A stretch of 64,000 bases of DNA from Kiloniellaceae bacterium (GCA_021776095.1 JAJFGO010000038.1:31163-95162); one strand, 5' to 3'. Counted from the first letter of the stretch, positions 43,320-53,220 are shown. The notes: generated from the letters alone by a model not told the origin. Numbers and translations: made by a program.

Positions 43320-44252
43320 CTATCCCTTTCGCACCGCGCGCAGGTGCTCGGCGAAGGCAGGTGTGGCCATGAGGGTCTTGCAGCGCGCGAAGCGGCCGGT
43401 GGCGTAGGCCCAGAAATCTTCCGCCGGGTTGTCGTTGGCGTGCTGGATCAGGCCCCAGAGGGTCCACAGCAAGTCGCACATGGCCTTGTAGATCACCATG
43501 CGGCCCCACTCCGCCGCGCCCGCGCCGCCGGGGAAGTAGGCGGCCATCATGGTCTCGTCGTGGGCCGCCTCGAATCCGGCCTCGACCGAGAGGTCGCCCA
43601 GGTCCCACATGGGATCGTTCATGCCGGAATATTCCCAATCGACGATCCACATGCGTGTTCCCGTATCGAGAAAGTTCTCGCACAAGGGATCGCAATGGCA
43701 CGGCGCCAGGGTGGCCGGCCGCGCGGCCAAGGCTTCGCGCACCGCCTCCGCCTCCTTCAGAACCTCGTGATAGCCGGTTGGGAACTCGACGCTCTTGCTC
43801 GACAGTATCTTCAGGTAGTCGTCGATCATGGCGAAGAGCTCGAAGCGGAACTCGAAGCCTTTCCCGCTGGTGTGGAGACGGTGGAACGCCTCGGCGGCGC
43901 GCGCCGGCGCGCCCGGCGTGGCGCGGAAACTTTCCGGCGTCATGGTTTCGGTGCCGTCCAAAAAGCGCGTGACCATGACACCGCTGGCGGCGTCGGCGTA
44001 GAGCACCTCGGGGCTGACTCCCACATCGGCGGCGACGCGCGCGTTGTGCGCTTCGACCGCGCGGTCGATGTATTCCTCCGTGCCCTGGCCCGGCAGGCGC
44101 AAGCAAAGATCGTCGCCGCCGTGATCGATACGGAACACCAGGTTGGTCAGACCGCCGAGGCGAGTCACCGATGCGCGTGCCGGATCTAGACCCTCGAAGG
44201 GCGGGAGGGTCCCGATGGCCGCGCGGGCGCGGGCGGTATCGTCGTTGGTCAT
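43320..44252 (-). CDS. Choline/ethanolamine kinase-like phosphotransferase (first)
   Basis: The 310-residue protein has the aminoglycoside/choline kinase fold: nucleotide-side 'RLGGLTNLVFRID', the catalytic Brenner motif 'CHCDPLCENFLDTG', and the metal motif 'IVDWEYSGMNDPMWDLGDLS'. The WEYSGMNDPMWDLG segment is characteristic of choline kinase-like members. It lies 31 bp after the first FAD-oxidase gene, in a cluster with a betaine-type transporter. The ATG at 44252 follows GGGGGAA; the ATG at 44267 lies inside that site. It probably phosphorylates a choline-, ethanolamine- or amino-alcohol-like compound. Confidence 0.85.
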   Translation of the reverse strand: MTNDDTARARAAIGTLPPFEGLDPARASVTRLGGLTNLVFRIDHGGDDLCLRLPGQGTEEYIDRAVEAHNARVAADVGVSPEVLYADAASGVMVTRFLDGTETMTPESFRATPGAPARAAEAFHRLHTSGKGFEFRFELFAMIDDYLKILSSKSVEFPTGYHEVLKEAEAVREALAARPATLAPCHCDPLCENFLDTGTRMWIVDWEYSGMNDPMWDLGDLSVEAGFEAAHDETMMAAYFPGGAGAAEWGRMVIYKAMCDLLWTLWGLIQHANDNPAEDFWAYATGRFARCKTLMATPAFAEHLRAVRKG

Positions 44253-44283
44253 GCCGAATTCCCCCATCGAATTTTTTCTGTCC

Positions 44284-46713
44284 TCACGTTTTCAGGCGCG
44301 CGTTGCTTGGGTCGTAGAGACAGCGCGGGCCGCGTACCGCCGGGTAGGTTGTACCGAAGGCCTCGATCTCGAACTCGGTCTCCCCGGCCAACTCGCGCGG
44401 CAGGTACCCGAAGGCGATGGTCTTGCCCAAGGTGTGACCGTATCCCGCGCTGGTGGTTTGCCCGACCACGGCGCCGTCCTTGAGGATCGCCTCGCCGCCA
44501 TGAAACGGCGCGAAGCCGTCGAGTGTGAAGGACCGCAAGCGCCGCGCGGCGCCCTGGTCCTCGATCGCCGCCAAGGCGTCGCGGCCCAGGAACTCACCCT
44601 TATGGAGGGCGACGCAAAAGCCGAGGCCGGCCTCGTAGGGCGAATAATCGGGGCTCAGGTCGGCGGACCAATAGAGATAGCCCTTTTCCAGGCGGCACGA
44701 CTCGATGGCCCGGTAGCCCGCGTCCGCGATGCCGAAATCCTGACCCGCTTGGATCAGGGTCTCGTAAACATGGGCGGCATACTCGACCGGAATGTGCAGC
44801 TCCCAGCCCAACTCCCCGACATAGCCCACGCGCGCGGCGCGGACGGTGGCGTGACCGATGCCGATCTCGGCGACGCTCAGGAACGGCAGCGTTTCATTCG
44901 ACACATCGTCGTCGCTGACCGCTTGCAACACGTCGCGCGCATGGGGGCCGCAGATATTGATGACCGCGCGCTCCGCCGTGACCTCGCGCATGCGGACCGA
45001 GCCGTCGTGTGGCATGTGGCTGCGCAACCAATGACCGTCGCGCACCCCGAAACCCGATCCCGTGACCGCATAGAAGCGGTTTTCGGCCAAGGTCATGATG
45101 GTCAAGTCGGCTTCGATCCCGCCCTTGGCGTTGCAAAGCTGGGTATAGACACAGCGGCCCGGCGGACCCGAAAGATCGTTCGCGGCGAGGCCCTGGAGAA
45201 AACCCGTCGCACCCGGCCCCTCGATTTCGAACTTGGCGAAGGAACTTTGGTCGATCAGGGCGACGCGCTCGCGGATCGCCCGCGCCTCCGTGCCGACCGT
45301 ATCGAACCAGCCGGGTTTGCCCTCGAAGCTGGGCCGCTCGATATCGGCCGCCGTCTGGCCGGACCCGGCGAAGCAATTGGGCCGCTCCCAGCCGAACTTG
45401 GACCCGTAAACCGCGCCGCGCGCCTTCAGGCGATCGTACAGCGGGCCGCGCCGCAGGCCGCGCCCGGCCTGGCTTTCCTCGCCCGGCCAATGGATCTTGT
45501 AGTAGGCGGCGTAGGCTTCGATGGCGCGGGCTTCCAGATAGCGCCCGTTGGCGTGGGGCGCGCCGAAGCGGCGCACGTCGAAGGGCCACAGGTCCATGCC
45601 CGGATCGCCGTGCAGGATCCAGTTGGCCATGGCATGCCCGGCCCCGCCCGAGGCCGCGATGCCGGCGGTAAAGCCGCAGGCGACGTAGAAATTATCCAAC
45701 TCGGGCGCCAGGCCCATGATCGGCTCCCCGTCGGCGGACACCGGGATCGGACCATTGATGACGGTTTGAATGCCCGTGTCGTTGAGGACCGGCAGCCGTT
45801 CGGCGCAAGGCAGCGCGAAGAGCTCCAAGCGCTCCATGTTGGCGTCGAAAAGCTCGCGTCCGAAGTCGAAGGGCGGGCGGCCGCGCCAACAGCCGCGGGT
45901 GCCGTCTTCCCAGCCGCCGATGGCGAAGGCCCCAACATCCGGCTTCAGGTAGAAGTTCTTGTCCGGGTCGCGCAGGGTCGGCAGGCTGGGTTCGAAGTCG
46001 AGGGTTTTCTCGGTCACGAAGTACTGATGCTCGACCACCCCGGCGGCCAGGGCGACCCCGGCCATCTCGCCGATCCGCTTGGCCCAGAGCCCGGCGCAGT
46101 TGACCAGGATGTCGCAGCCGATGGTGCCGCCCTCGGTCACCACGCCGACCGCGCGCCGTCCTTCGCGCACGATGTCGCGCACGCAAACCCCTTCTTCGAT
46201 CCGCGCGCCCTTGGCCCGGGCGCCCTTGGCGAAGGCCTGGGTCAGGGCATAGGGATCGACATAACCGTCCGAGGGGATGAAGGCGGCCCCGATCACGCCA
46301 TCCAAATCGATGTACGGAAATCTCTGTTTGGCTTCCTCTGGACTCAAGCTGTGGCATTCGAAACCGAAGCCGCGCGCCTGGGTCATGGCGCGGCGAATTT
46401 CGCTCCAACGGGCCGGCGACGACGCCAGGCGCAGGGAGCCGACCTTGCGCCAATCGATGGCCTGTCCGGTTTCGGATTCGAGGCGGTCGAAGACCGCGAC
46501 CGAATCCTGCATCAGGCGGGTCAGGTTGCGCTTGCCGCGCAGCTGCCCCACCAAGCCGGCCGCGTGCCAGGTGCAGCCGTTGGTGATTTGCGCCTTTTCC
46601 AACAGCAGAACATCGGTCTCCCCGGCACGGGTCAGGTGATAGGCCAGGGCGCAACCGATGGCACCGCCGCCGATGATGACGATTCGGGCGTGGCGAACGG
46701 CCTTGAAGGACAT
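44284..46713 (-). CDS. FAD oxidase with GcvT-type C-terminus (dimethylglycine/sarcosine dehydrogenase-like), first
   Basis: Oxidative N-demethylation of a methylated amine, with transfer of the one-carbon unit to tetrahydrofolate. The 809-residue protein has an N-terminal DAO fold ('IVIIGGGAIGCALAYHLTRAG'), the covalent-FAD histidine motif 'CTWHAAGLVGQLRG' (about 47-60), an FAD-dependent middle and a C-terminal aminomethyltransferase (GcvT) domain from about 425 ('YGSKFGWERPNCF', 'ERVALIDQSSFAKFEIEGPG', 'GYVGELGWELHIP'). A close paralogue is encoded 35 bp upstream. Which methylamine is used cannot be told. Confidence 0.87.
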   Translation of the reverse strand: MSFKAVRHARIVIIGGGAIGCALAYHLTRAGETDVLLLEKAQITNGCTWHAAGLVGQLRGKRNLTRLMQDSVAVFDRLESETGQAIDWRKVGSLRLASSPARWSEIRRAMTQARGFGFECHSLSPEEAKQRFPYIDLDGVIGAAFIPSDGYVDPYALTQAFAKGARAKGARIEEGVCVRDIVREGRRAVGVVTEGGTIGCDILVNCAGLWAKRIGEMAGVALAAGVVEHQYFVTEKTLDFEPSLPTLRDPDKNFYLKPDVGAFAIGGWEDGTRGCWRGRPPFDFGRELFDANMERLELFALPCAERLPVLNDTGIQTVINGPIPVSADGEPIMGLAPELDNFYVACGFTAGIAASGGAGHAMANWILHGDPGMDLWPFDVRRFGAPHANGRYLEARAIEAYAAYYKIHWPGEESQAGRGLRRGPLYDRLKARGAVYGSKFGWERPNCFAGSGQTAADIERPSFEGKPGWFDTVGTEARAIRERVALIDQSSFAKFEIEGPGATGFLQGLAANDLSGPPGRCVYTQLCNAKGGIEADLTIMTLAENRFYAVTGSGFGVRDGHWLRSHMPHDGSVRMREVTAERAVINICGPHARDVLQAVSDDDVSNETLPFLSVAEIGIGHATVRAARVGYVGELGWELHIPVEYAAHVYETLIQAGQDFGIADAGYRAIESCRLEKGYLYWSADLSPDYSPYEAGLGFCVALHKGEFLGRDALAAIEDQGAARRLRSFTLDGFAPFHGGEAILKDGAVVGQTTSAGYGHTLGKTIAFGYLPRELAGETEFEIEAFGTTYPAVRGPRCLYDPSNARLKT

Positions 46714-46748
46714 GGTCGGACCTCTTTCGTCTGCCTCGAACGTTGCGG

Positions 46749-49193
46749 CTAGGATCTGATCTTTTTCATGTCGGGATCGTAGAGCGGGCCCAGGTGAAGT
46801 TGGGCCGGGATCTTTTCACTGGCGACCACGAGCTCGTAGGTTCCGGCGCGCAGGTAATCGTTGGTGACGCCCTGCGGGTTGCGAACATAGCCATAGCCGA
46901 TGGGCTTGCCGAGCGTGTGCCCGAAACCGGCGCTGGTCAGGTATCCGGCCGGTTCGCCGTCGCGCAGGATGGTTTCGCGGCCGACCAGCACGATCTCCGG
47001 GTCGTCCAGGGTAAAGCAGGCGAGTTTCTTGCGCGGCTGGGAATTGGCGGATTTTTCGGCTGCCGCCCGGCCCAGGAAGGGCGTATCCGATTTCAGCTTC
47101 ACCGCCCAACCCAGGCCGGCCTCGACCGGCGAATCGTTGGGCGTGATGTCGGCGCCCCAGGCCCGGTAGCCTTTCTCGAGGCGCAGGGATTCGATGGCCC
47201 GGTACCCGGCGGGTGCAATGCCGAAAGGCGCGCCGGCGTCCATGATCGCGTCGAAGGCCGGGCCCAGGGCCGCGATGGGCATGTGCATTTCCCAGCCCAA
47301 TTCCCCAACATAGGTCAGGCGTAGCGCCCGCACCTTGTGCCCGGCGATTTCGATCTCGCGCATATGGGCAAAAGGGAACGCGGCGTGGGAAATATCGGCC
47401 TCGGTGACGTTCGCCAAGACGTCGCGGGCGCGCGGGCCGAACAGGGACAGGGTGCCGACGTCCTGGGTCACGTCGATAAGCTCGGCCCGCAGATCGGCAT
47501 CGACGTGGTCGCGGATCCAAGCGGCGTCGTGGGTGCGAAAGCCGGTGCCGGTGACGATGTAATAACGGTCCGGCGACAGGCGCGCGACGGTCAGGTCGCA
47601 TTCGATTCCGCCGCGCGAGTTGAGCATCTGGGTATAGACCACGCGGCCCGGCGGGACCGCCACGTTGTTGGCGCAAATCCACGACAACGCTGCCTCGGCG
47701 TCCGGGCCATGCAGCTCGAATTTTGCGAAGGACGATTGGTCGAAGATCGCGACCCGCTCGCGGCACGCCCGGTGTTCTTCGGCGACATGGGTAAACCAGT
47801 TCTGCCGGCCCATGGAGTAGGCGTCGATCGGCTCCACACCTTCCGGCGCGAACCAGTTGGGCCGCTCCCAGCCCAGCTTCGACCCGAAACAGGCGCGCCG
47901 CGCCTTGAGCCGCTCGTACAGCGGCGAGACGATCAGCGGCCGGCCGCTTTCGTATTCCTCGTGAGGGAAGGCGACCGTGTAGTGCTTGCCGTAGGCCTCC
48001 AGCGTGCGTTCGCGCACCCATTTCCGGTCCCGGTGCATCTCCGCGAAGCGGCGGATGTCCACGCCCCAAAGGTCGAGCGGTTGCTCATTGTGCACGATCC
48101 ATTCCGCTAGGGACCATCCGGCGCCGCCGCCCGCGGCGATACCGAAGGCGTTGAAGCCGCAACCGACGAAGAGGTTCCGGACCTCCGGCGCCTCGCCCAT
48201 GATGTAGTTGCCGTCGGGCGTGAAGCTTTCCGGTCCGTTTAGAAGCTGCTTGACCCCGGCGGTCTCGAGCGCCGGCACCCGCACCAGGGCCTGTTCCATC
48301 AAGGGTTCGAAGTGATCCCAATCGGAATCGAGCAACTGGAATGAAAAATCGTCGGGTATGGGGTCCGGCGTCCAGGGCATCGGGTTCTGCTCGTAGCCGC
48401 CCATGACCAGGCCGCCGACCTCTTCCTTGAAATAGATCAGGCGGTCGGGATCGCGCAGGGTCGGCATGTTTGGGGTCACGCCTGGGACTAATTCCGTGAC
48501 CATGTATTGGTGCTGCACGGCCTGAAGCGGCACGCTCACGCCCGCCAGGGCCGCGACCTGGGGCGACCACATGCCGCAACAGACAGCCGCTTTCTCGCAG
48601 CCGATATCGCCTTGGGCGGTGCGCACCCCCGCGATGCGGCCGTCTTCGATGACGAAGCCGGTCACCGCGACCTCTTCGATAATGCGTGCGCCGTGTAGGC
48701 GCGCGCCCTTGGCCAGGGACTGGGTGATATCGGCGGGCGAGGCCTGGCCGTCGCTGGGCAGGAAAGCCGCGCCGACCAGATCGTTCGTTGCCATCAAGGG
48801 CCACAGCTCTTTGGCCTCGCTGGGCGAGAGCAGGTGCATCTCCAGGCCGAAGCTGCGTGCCGTGGTCGCCTGGCGTTTGATCTCGGTCCAGCGTTCCTGG
48901 TTGCACGCCAGGCGCAGACCGCCGTTTTGCTTCCAGCCGGTTGCCAGGCCGGTTTCCGCCTCCAGCTTGGTGTAGAGATCGACCGAGTATTTCAAGACCT
49001 GGGTGATGCTGGCGGAGGTGCGCAACTGTCCGACCAAGCCGGCGGCGTGCCAGGTCGACCCAGAGGTCAGGCGGCCGTTTTCGAGCAGCACCACATCGGC
49101 CTTGTGGTCGCGCGCCAGGTGATAGGCGGTCGCGCAGCCGACGATGCCGCCGCCGATGACGACGATTTGCGCGCGATCCGGAAATTCAGCCAT
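46749..49193 (-). CDS. FAD oxidase with GcvT-type C-terminus (dimethylglycine/sarcosine dehydrogenase-like), second
   Basis: The 814-residue paralogue of the previous gene, with the same order: DAO fold ('IVVIGGGIVGCATAYHLARD'), FAD-linking histidine in 'GSTWHAAGLVGQLRT', a linker ending 'FGSKLGWERPNWFAPEG', and a GcvT domain ('IFDQSSFAKFELHGPD', 'YVGELGWEMHMP'). Sequence divergence from the first copy is clear throughout, so they are not a recent duplicate and may take different substrates or act as successive demethylases. Its start is 3 bp after the stop of the second phosphotransferase. Confidence 0.87.
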   Translation of the reverse strand: MAEFPDRAQIVVIGGGIVGCATAYHLARDHKADVVLLENGRLTSGSTWHAAGLVGQLRTSASITQVLKYSVDLYTKLEAETGLATGWKQNGGLRLACNQERWTEIKRQATTARSFGLEMHLLSPSEAKELWPLMATNDLVGAAFLPSDGQASPADITQSLAKGARLHGARIIEEVAVTGFVIEDGRIAGVRTAQGDIGCEKAAVCCGMWSPQVAALAGVSVPLQAVQHQYMVTELVPGVTPNMPTLRDPDRLIYFKEEVGGLVMGGYEQNPMPWTPDPIPDDFSFQLLDSDWDHFEPLMEQALVRVPALETAGVKQLLNGPESFTPDGNYIMGEAPEVRNLFVGCGFNAFGIAAGGGAGWSLAEWIVHNEQPLDLWGVDIRRFAEMHRDRKWVRERTLEAYGKHYTVAFPHEEYESGRPLIVSPLYERLKARRACFGSKLGWERPNWFAPEGVEPIDAYSMGRQNWFTHVAEEHRACRERVAIFDQSSFAKFELHGPDAEAALSWICANNVAVPPGRVVYTQMLNSRGGIECDLTVARLSPDRYYIVTGTGFRTHDAAWIRDHVDADLRAELIDVTQDVGTLSLFGPRARDVLANVTEADISHAAFPFAHMREIEIAGHKVRALRLTYVGELGWEMHMPIAALGPAFDAIMDAGAPFGIAPAGYRAIESLRLEKGYRAWGADITPNDSPVEAGLGWAVKLKSDTPFLGRAAAEKSANSQPRKKLACFTLDDPEIVLVGRETILRDGEPAGYLTSAGFGHTLGKPIGYGYVRNPQGVTNDYLRAGTYELVVASEKIPAQLHLGPLYDPDMKKIRS

Positions 49194-49196
49194 GGC

Positions 49197-50084
49197 CTAG
49201 CCCTCGAAGTCCGAAAGAGCGCGCTCGAAACGCTCCAGGTTTGTGGCGGTATATCCGGCATAGTCGAAGTCGAGGGTGGAGTGAATTTCCGACACCATGC
49301 TCCACATGGTCTCGCGCAAAAGAGACGCGCATTTCATGGCGCCGTAGCTTCGCCGCAATGCCGCGTCCGGCGCGCGCGCGAAGTAGGTGGCGAGCAACCA
49401 GTCTTCCTGCTCCGGCGCCAGTTCGTTGTTGGTTGCCAGGTTGGCCAGGTCGAATAGCGGCGAGTTGAAGCCGGCGTAATCCCAATCGATCAGCCAAAGA
49501 CGATCGCCGTCGTCCAAAAAGTTGGCGGCCAGCAAATCGTTGTGACCGAAGACGATCTCGACCGGCCCCACGGCTTCTTCCAGGCGTGCGGCGGTCTCCA
49601 TCAAGTCGCCTAGGCGGGGCAAGTGACGGCTATCGCCCGCGCGCAGGGTATGGGCGTAGTCGCGCAGGACATGAAACACCCAGAACATGAGCACGGGGCC
49701 GCGCAGATGCTTCGGCATCTCGGTGTGGCAGCGCCGGATTAGCGGCAAGATTCGGGCCAGGGTCGTGGGCTCGCGCACATCCGCCTCGCCGAGCGTTTTG
49801 CCCTCGACAAAGCGCAGGACCAGGATGCCGGCTTGGGTGTGAACCACCGCCGGCGATAGCCCGGCGGCTTGGGCGGCTTGGGAGGCGGCGCGCTCGTTGA
49901 AGCGCATGACCTGATGGTGCGGGATATCGTCGCCGACCCGCACCACGAATTTCTCGCCGCCGTCGACGACCGTGAAATTCTGATTGGTGATGCCGCCGCC
50001 CAGGGGTTCGGGCGCGACCGGACCGCGCCAAATGGGCAAGGCGGCGGCTTTCTGCTTGGCGTCGCTCAAGGGCATTCCTTTCAT
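49197..50084 (-). CDS. Choline/ethanolamine kinase-like phosphotransferase (second)
   Basis: The 295-residue protein has the nucleotide-side 'GGGITNQNFTV', the catalytic 'FGHNDLLAANFLDDGDRLWL' and the metal-binding 'IDWDYAGFNSPLFDLANLA'. It belongs to the same fold as the first phosphotransferase but to another branch. Its ATG overlaps the permease stop as ATGA. The open frame continues far upstream to 51023, but only as an antiparallel accident of the permease gene. The position between permease and oxidase suggests phosphorylation of the imported compound or a product. Confidence 0.85.
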   Translation of the reverse strand: MKGMPLSDAKQKAAALPIWRGPVAPEPLGGGITNQNFTVVDGGEKFVVRVGDDIPHHQVMRFNERAASQAAQAAGLSPAVVHTQAGILVLRFVEGKTLGEADVREPTTLARILPLIRRCHTEMPKHLRGPVLMFWVFHVLRDYAHTLRAGDSRHLPRLGDLMETAARLEEAVGPVEIVFGHNDLLAANFLDDGDRLWLIDWDYAGFNSPLFDLANLATNNELAPEQEDWLLATYFARAPDAALRRSYGAMKCASLLRETMWSMVSEIHSTLDFDYAGYTATNLERFERALSDFEG

Positions 50085-52108
50085 GCTAGTCCCAGCCGGG
50101 CCTTGGCGCGCCGCGCCCCCGCGGTGATCAGGCGGTCGGCGATGATGGCGATAAAGGCGACGCACAGGCCGGCGGTGATGCCGCGCCCGGTGTCGGCCTT
50201 GGTCAAAGCGATATAGACCTCTTGGCCTAGGTCGCGGGTTCCCACTAGTGCGGTAATGACCAACATGGAGAGCGCCAGCATGATGGTCTGGTTGATGCCG
50301 AGCAGGATTTCGGGCAGCGCCAGCTTGAGCTTGATCTTGGTCAGGGTCTGAAGCGGCGTGCAGCCGGAAACGATACCTGCCTCGACCAACTGCGGGTCGA
50401 CCCGCTGCAGCCCATGCGCGGTATAGCGAATGGCCGGGGCCAAAGCGTAGGCGACCACCGCGATCATGGCGGCGAAATCGCCAACCCGGAACAACATCAC
50501 CACGGGCATGAGGTAAACGAAGGACGGCAGGGTTTGCAGGGTGTCGATCACCACCTTGACCCCGCGCCACAAGCGCTCGCGCTCGGCCGAGAGGATGCCG
50601 ATGGGGATCCCGATCAAGCAGGCGAAGATCACCGATATGCCGCACAGGTAGACGGTGATCATCGATTTGGCCCAGAGGCCGACCGTGACGTTGAATAGGC
50701 TTAATACCGCGCACAAAAGCGCCAAGCGCCACCCACCCAGGGCCCAGCCGGCGACCGCGAGCAAGCCGACCACCGCGACCCAGGGCAACCCGAGCAGGAA
50801 CCGCTTGAAGGGGATCAAGACGTTGAGCAGGACCGCCGTTTTGACGGCCTCCAATTCGTCGAAGAAGTTGACGTTGATCCACCTGACCAGGCTGTCCCAA
50901 ACCGTGCCGGTGGTGATGGTCCAGGCCTCGGGATAGCTTTGCACCCAGGCGGCGATCAATCCGGCTGCGCCGGTCACAAGCACAATAGCCAGACAAGCCG
51001 TGGAATAGCCGTAGCGGCGCCAAAACGGCAGGGTCGATTCAGACTCGCGGTGGGCCGGCGGGTTTTTGTTCGCGAGCGCTTGGGATAAGCGGTCGAGGGC
51101 GATGGCCAGCACGACGATCGCGACGCCCGATTCTATGCCCGCGCCGATGTCGAGGCGGCGCAGCGAGGCCAGCACTTCGAAGCCGAGACCGCCGGCGCCG
51201 ATCATGGAGGCGATGATGACCATGTTCAGCGACAGCATGATGACCTGATTGACGCCGACCATCAGGCCCGGCATGGCGGTGGGCACCAGCACCTTCCAGG
51301 TCATCTGGCGCCGGCTGCAACCGACCATGTGGCCCAGATCGATGGTTTCGCCGGGCACCGCACGTAGCGCCAGAATGGTAATCCGCACCATGGGCGGCAT
51401 GGCATAAACGATGGTCGCGACGATGGCGGAAACCGGCCCGAAGCCGAATAGGAACAGGATCGGCACCAGATAGGCGAAGACCGGCACGGTTTGCATGAGG
51501 TCGAGCACTGGCCGGATCAGGCGCTCCACCGGGCGCCAGCGATATCCGGCCAGGCCGACCGCCAGGCCGCCCACGACGCCAAAGGGCACGGCGATCAGGA
51601 TCGACGCCAGGGTGACCATGGCGCCATGCCATTGGCCGAAAATTGCCAGGTAAAGGAAACAGCCGCCGGCCAGCGCAGCGAGCGCCCAATCCTTGGTATA
51701 GCGGCCCAGGGCGATCACCGTGGCGGTAATCGCGATCCACGATAGGGGCGGCAGGATCTGCACCGCGTCCGACCCCTGACCTTTGAGAAAGCCGGTGGCC
51801 AGGAGAGAGAGCGCCAAGGTGTAAGGCTGTTCGATCACCCAAGAGATGGCGCGGGTAAACTCCGAAAAGGTGAAGATGCCAAAGCTCGCGTCCTCGACCA
51901 GCCAGGCGGTGAAATCCGATATCCAGAACTTGAGCGGCACGGCCCAGTCGCGGGGGAACTTGAACGCCCAGGGCGCGATGTCCTTGCCGACGAGCCAAAG
52001 CACGACGGCGAGCGTGAGAGCCAGCGTCCAGACCAGGGTCGTGGGGCGAACCCAAAGGGGCACTGGCGTGGCGGCGATCCGCTCGGTTGCGGTCCGGGCC
52101 TCGGTCAT
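50081..52108 (-). CDS. ABC transporter permease, two fused ProW-type domains
   Basis: Membrane part of a quaternary-amine (glycine betaine/proline type) importer. The 675-residue protein has two tandem BPD_transp_1 domains, each with the EAA-loop signature of this family: 'GHMVGCSRRQMTWKVLVPTAMPG' at about 260-285 of the first half, and 'GIVSGCTPLQTLTKIKLKLALPE' in the second (positions about 590-612). About a dozen membrane helices are present. Usual ProW proteins carry one domain; here a head-to-tail fusion supplies both permease halves. No ATP-binding subunit gene lies in the cluster. Confidence 0.88.
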   Translation of the reverse strand: MTEARTATERIAATPVPLWVRPTTLVWTLALTLAVVLWLVGKDIAPWAFKFPRDWAVPLKFWISDFTAWLVEDASFGIFTFSEFTRAISWVIEQPYTLALSLLATGFLKGQGSDAVQILPPLSWIAITATVIALGRYTKDWALAALAGGCFLYLAIFGQWHGAMVTLASILIAVPFGVVGGLAVGLAGYRWRPVERLIRPVLDLMQTVPVFAYLVPILFLFGFGPVSAIVATIVYAMPPMVRITILALRAVPGETIDLGHMVGCSRRQMTWKVLVPTAMPGLMVGVNQVIMLSLNMVIIASMIGAGGLGFEVLASLRRLDIGAGIESGVAIVVLAIALDRLSQALANKNPPAHRESESTLPFWRRYGYSTACLAIVLVTGAAGLIAAWVQSYPEAWTITTGTVWDSLVRWINVNFFDELEAVKTAVLLNVLIPFKRFLLGLPWVAVVGLLAVAGWALGGWRLALLCAVLSLFNVTVGLWAKSMITVYLCGISVIFACLIGIPIGILSAERERLWRGVKVVIDTLQTLPSFVYLMPVVMLFRVGDFAAMIAVVAYALAPAIRYTAHGLQRVDPQLVEAGIVSGCTPLQTLTKIKLKLALPEILLGINQTIMLALSMLVITALVGTRDLGQEVYIALTKADTGRGITAGLCVAFIAIIADRLITAGARRAKARLGLA

Positions 52109-52127
52109 GCTGCCCCTACCTGTCTAG

Positions 52128-52226
52128 CTAGTGGAGTCCATCCACTAGGTGTCCCACTAGGCCTCATGGCGTGGCGAGGTGCGAATAGAGGCGGGGAGGG
52201 GCGGGCGGAACCCGCGCGCCTCCCCG
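52128..52226 (-). promoter_or_regulatory. Intercistronic hairpins between binding protein and permease genes
   Basis: CGGGGAGG (52192-52199) pairs with CCTCCCCG (52219-52226). Closer to the permease start, CTAGTGGA (52128-52135) pairs with TCCACTAG (52141-52148). Neither is followed by a T-run on the minus strand. Such stems downstream of a binding-protein gene usually protect its mRNA and lower permease expression. Confidence 0.5.
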
Positions 52227-52245
52227 TCTAAGGCGGTCGGCGGCC

Positions 52246-53220
52246 CTAGGGCAGCCAGGTCTGCCAGCGGCCTTCGTTCTTCACGATCCACTCGTTCACG
52301 ACGTCGTCGACCTTCTGGCCATCCAGGTCGACCATGGAGACCATGGCGCCCATCTCGTCGTTGTTGATGTTGGACTTCGTGATGATCTTGTGGGCGCCCG
52401 GCCACTTATCTTTCACGCCGGACCAGGCGACTTTCCAGATCGGCCCGCGCGGCTTGCCGCAGTCGTATTTCGCGGTCTTGTTCATGCCCCAGGACGCGTC
52501 GTTGTAGCACTCGGACGTGTACTTGGGGAATTCGACCCATTCGCCCTTGTACTTCACCGGCGCCCAATGGGGGGCATAAACCCACAGCAGGACCGGTGCC
52601 TTACGCTGGTACGCGGATTCGAGCTCCGCGAACAGGGCGGCGTCGGTGCCCGCGTGAACCACCTCGAGATCGATACCCAAGGCTTCGACCCGTTCGTCGT
52701 CGAAACCGCCCCAGGTCACCGGTCCGCCCAGGTAGCGGCCGCTTGGCGCCGTCTCGGGGACCGAGAATGCCTCGGAACACTTGGCCAGCGCTTTCCAGTC
52801 CGGCAGGCCCGGGCACTTGTCCTTCATGTAGGCCGGGTACCACCATTCCTCGATGGCCTGCAGGCCGGTCTCGCCGAGGTTCTCGACCTTGCCGGTCGCC
52901 GTGGCTTCGTCCATGGCGTCGCGCCCGGTGGTTTCCCAAATCTCCATGGCGACGTGCAGGTCACCGGTCTTCAGGCCGGCGAACTGTGCCAGGTAATCGG
53001 CCTGGACGTATTCGATGTTGTAGCCGGCCTTTTTCAAGACCTCGCCCATAATCTTGGTGGTGATGAACTGTCCGGTCCAATCGTGCAGGGTAATCTTGAT
53101 CGGATCTCTCGATTCGACATCGGCCTTGGCCTGGGGCGCGAATGCGCCGGCCGCGATCAAAGCTGCCGCGCCCGCTAAGGCGCCCGCCATGCGATTGAGT
53201 GATCGGTCCCTTTGCGCCAT
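52246..53220 (-). CDS. ABC transporter substrate-binding protein, glycine-betaine type (ProX/OpuAC)
   Basis: Periplasmic solute receptor. The 324-residue protein starts with a signal peptide ('MAGALAGAAALIAAGAFAPQAKA', cleavage about 33) and continues 'ITLHDWTGQFITTKIMGEVL', with several Trp residues placed as for the cation-pi cage of this family ('EIWETTG', 'EEWWYPAYM', 'VTWGGFDD', 'HWAPVKYKGEWVEF'). A strong AGAGGAGG ribosome site precedes the ATG at 53220, so the longer frame to 53358 is rejected. It is divergent from the DeoR regulator gene and leads the transport/oxidase operon. Confidence 0.9.
   Translation of the reverse strand: MAQRDRSLNRMAGALAGAAALIAAGAFAPQAKADVESRDPIKITLHDWTGQFITTKIMGEVLKKAGYNIEYVQADYLAQFAGLKTGDLHVAMEIWETTGRDAMDEATATGKVENLGETGLQAIEEWWYPAYMKDKCPGLPDWKALAKCSEAFSVPETAPSGRYLGGPVTWGGFDDERVEALGIDLEVVHAGTDAALFAELESAYQRKAPVLLWVYAPHWAPVKYKGEWVEFPKYTSECYNDASWGMNKTAKYDCGKPRGPIWKVAWSGVKDKWPGAHKIITKSNINNDEMGAMVSMVDLDGQKVDDVVNEWIVKNEGRWQTWLP

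Noticed and set aside
44143..46752. 869-codon plus-strand frame opposite the first FAD oxidase gene
   Set aside because: Its length is striking, but the translation is low-complexity and without motifs; the minus strand encodes DAO and GcvT domains in full.
49197..51023. 608-codon version of the second phosphotransferase
   Set aside because: The N-terminal 300 codons lie out of frame on the same strand within the permease gene; the kinase homology begins at 50084, where an ATGA overlap gives the start.
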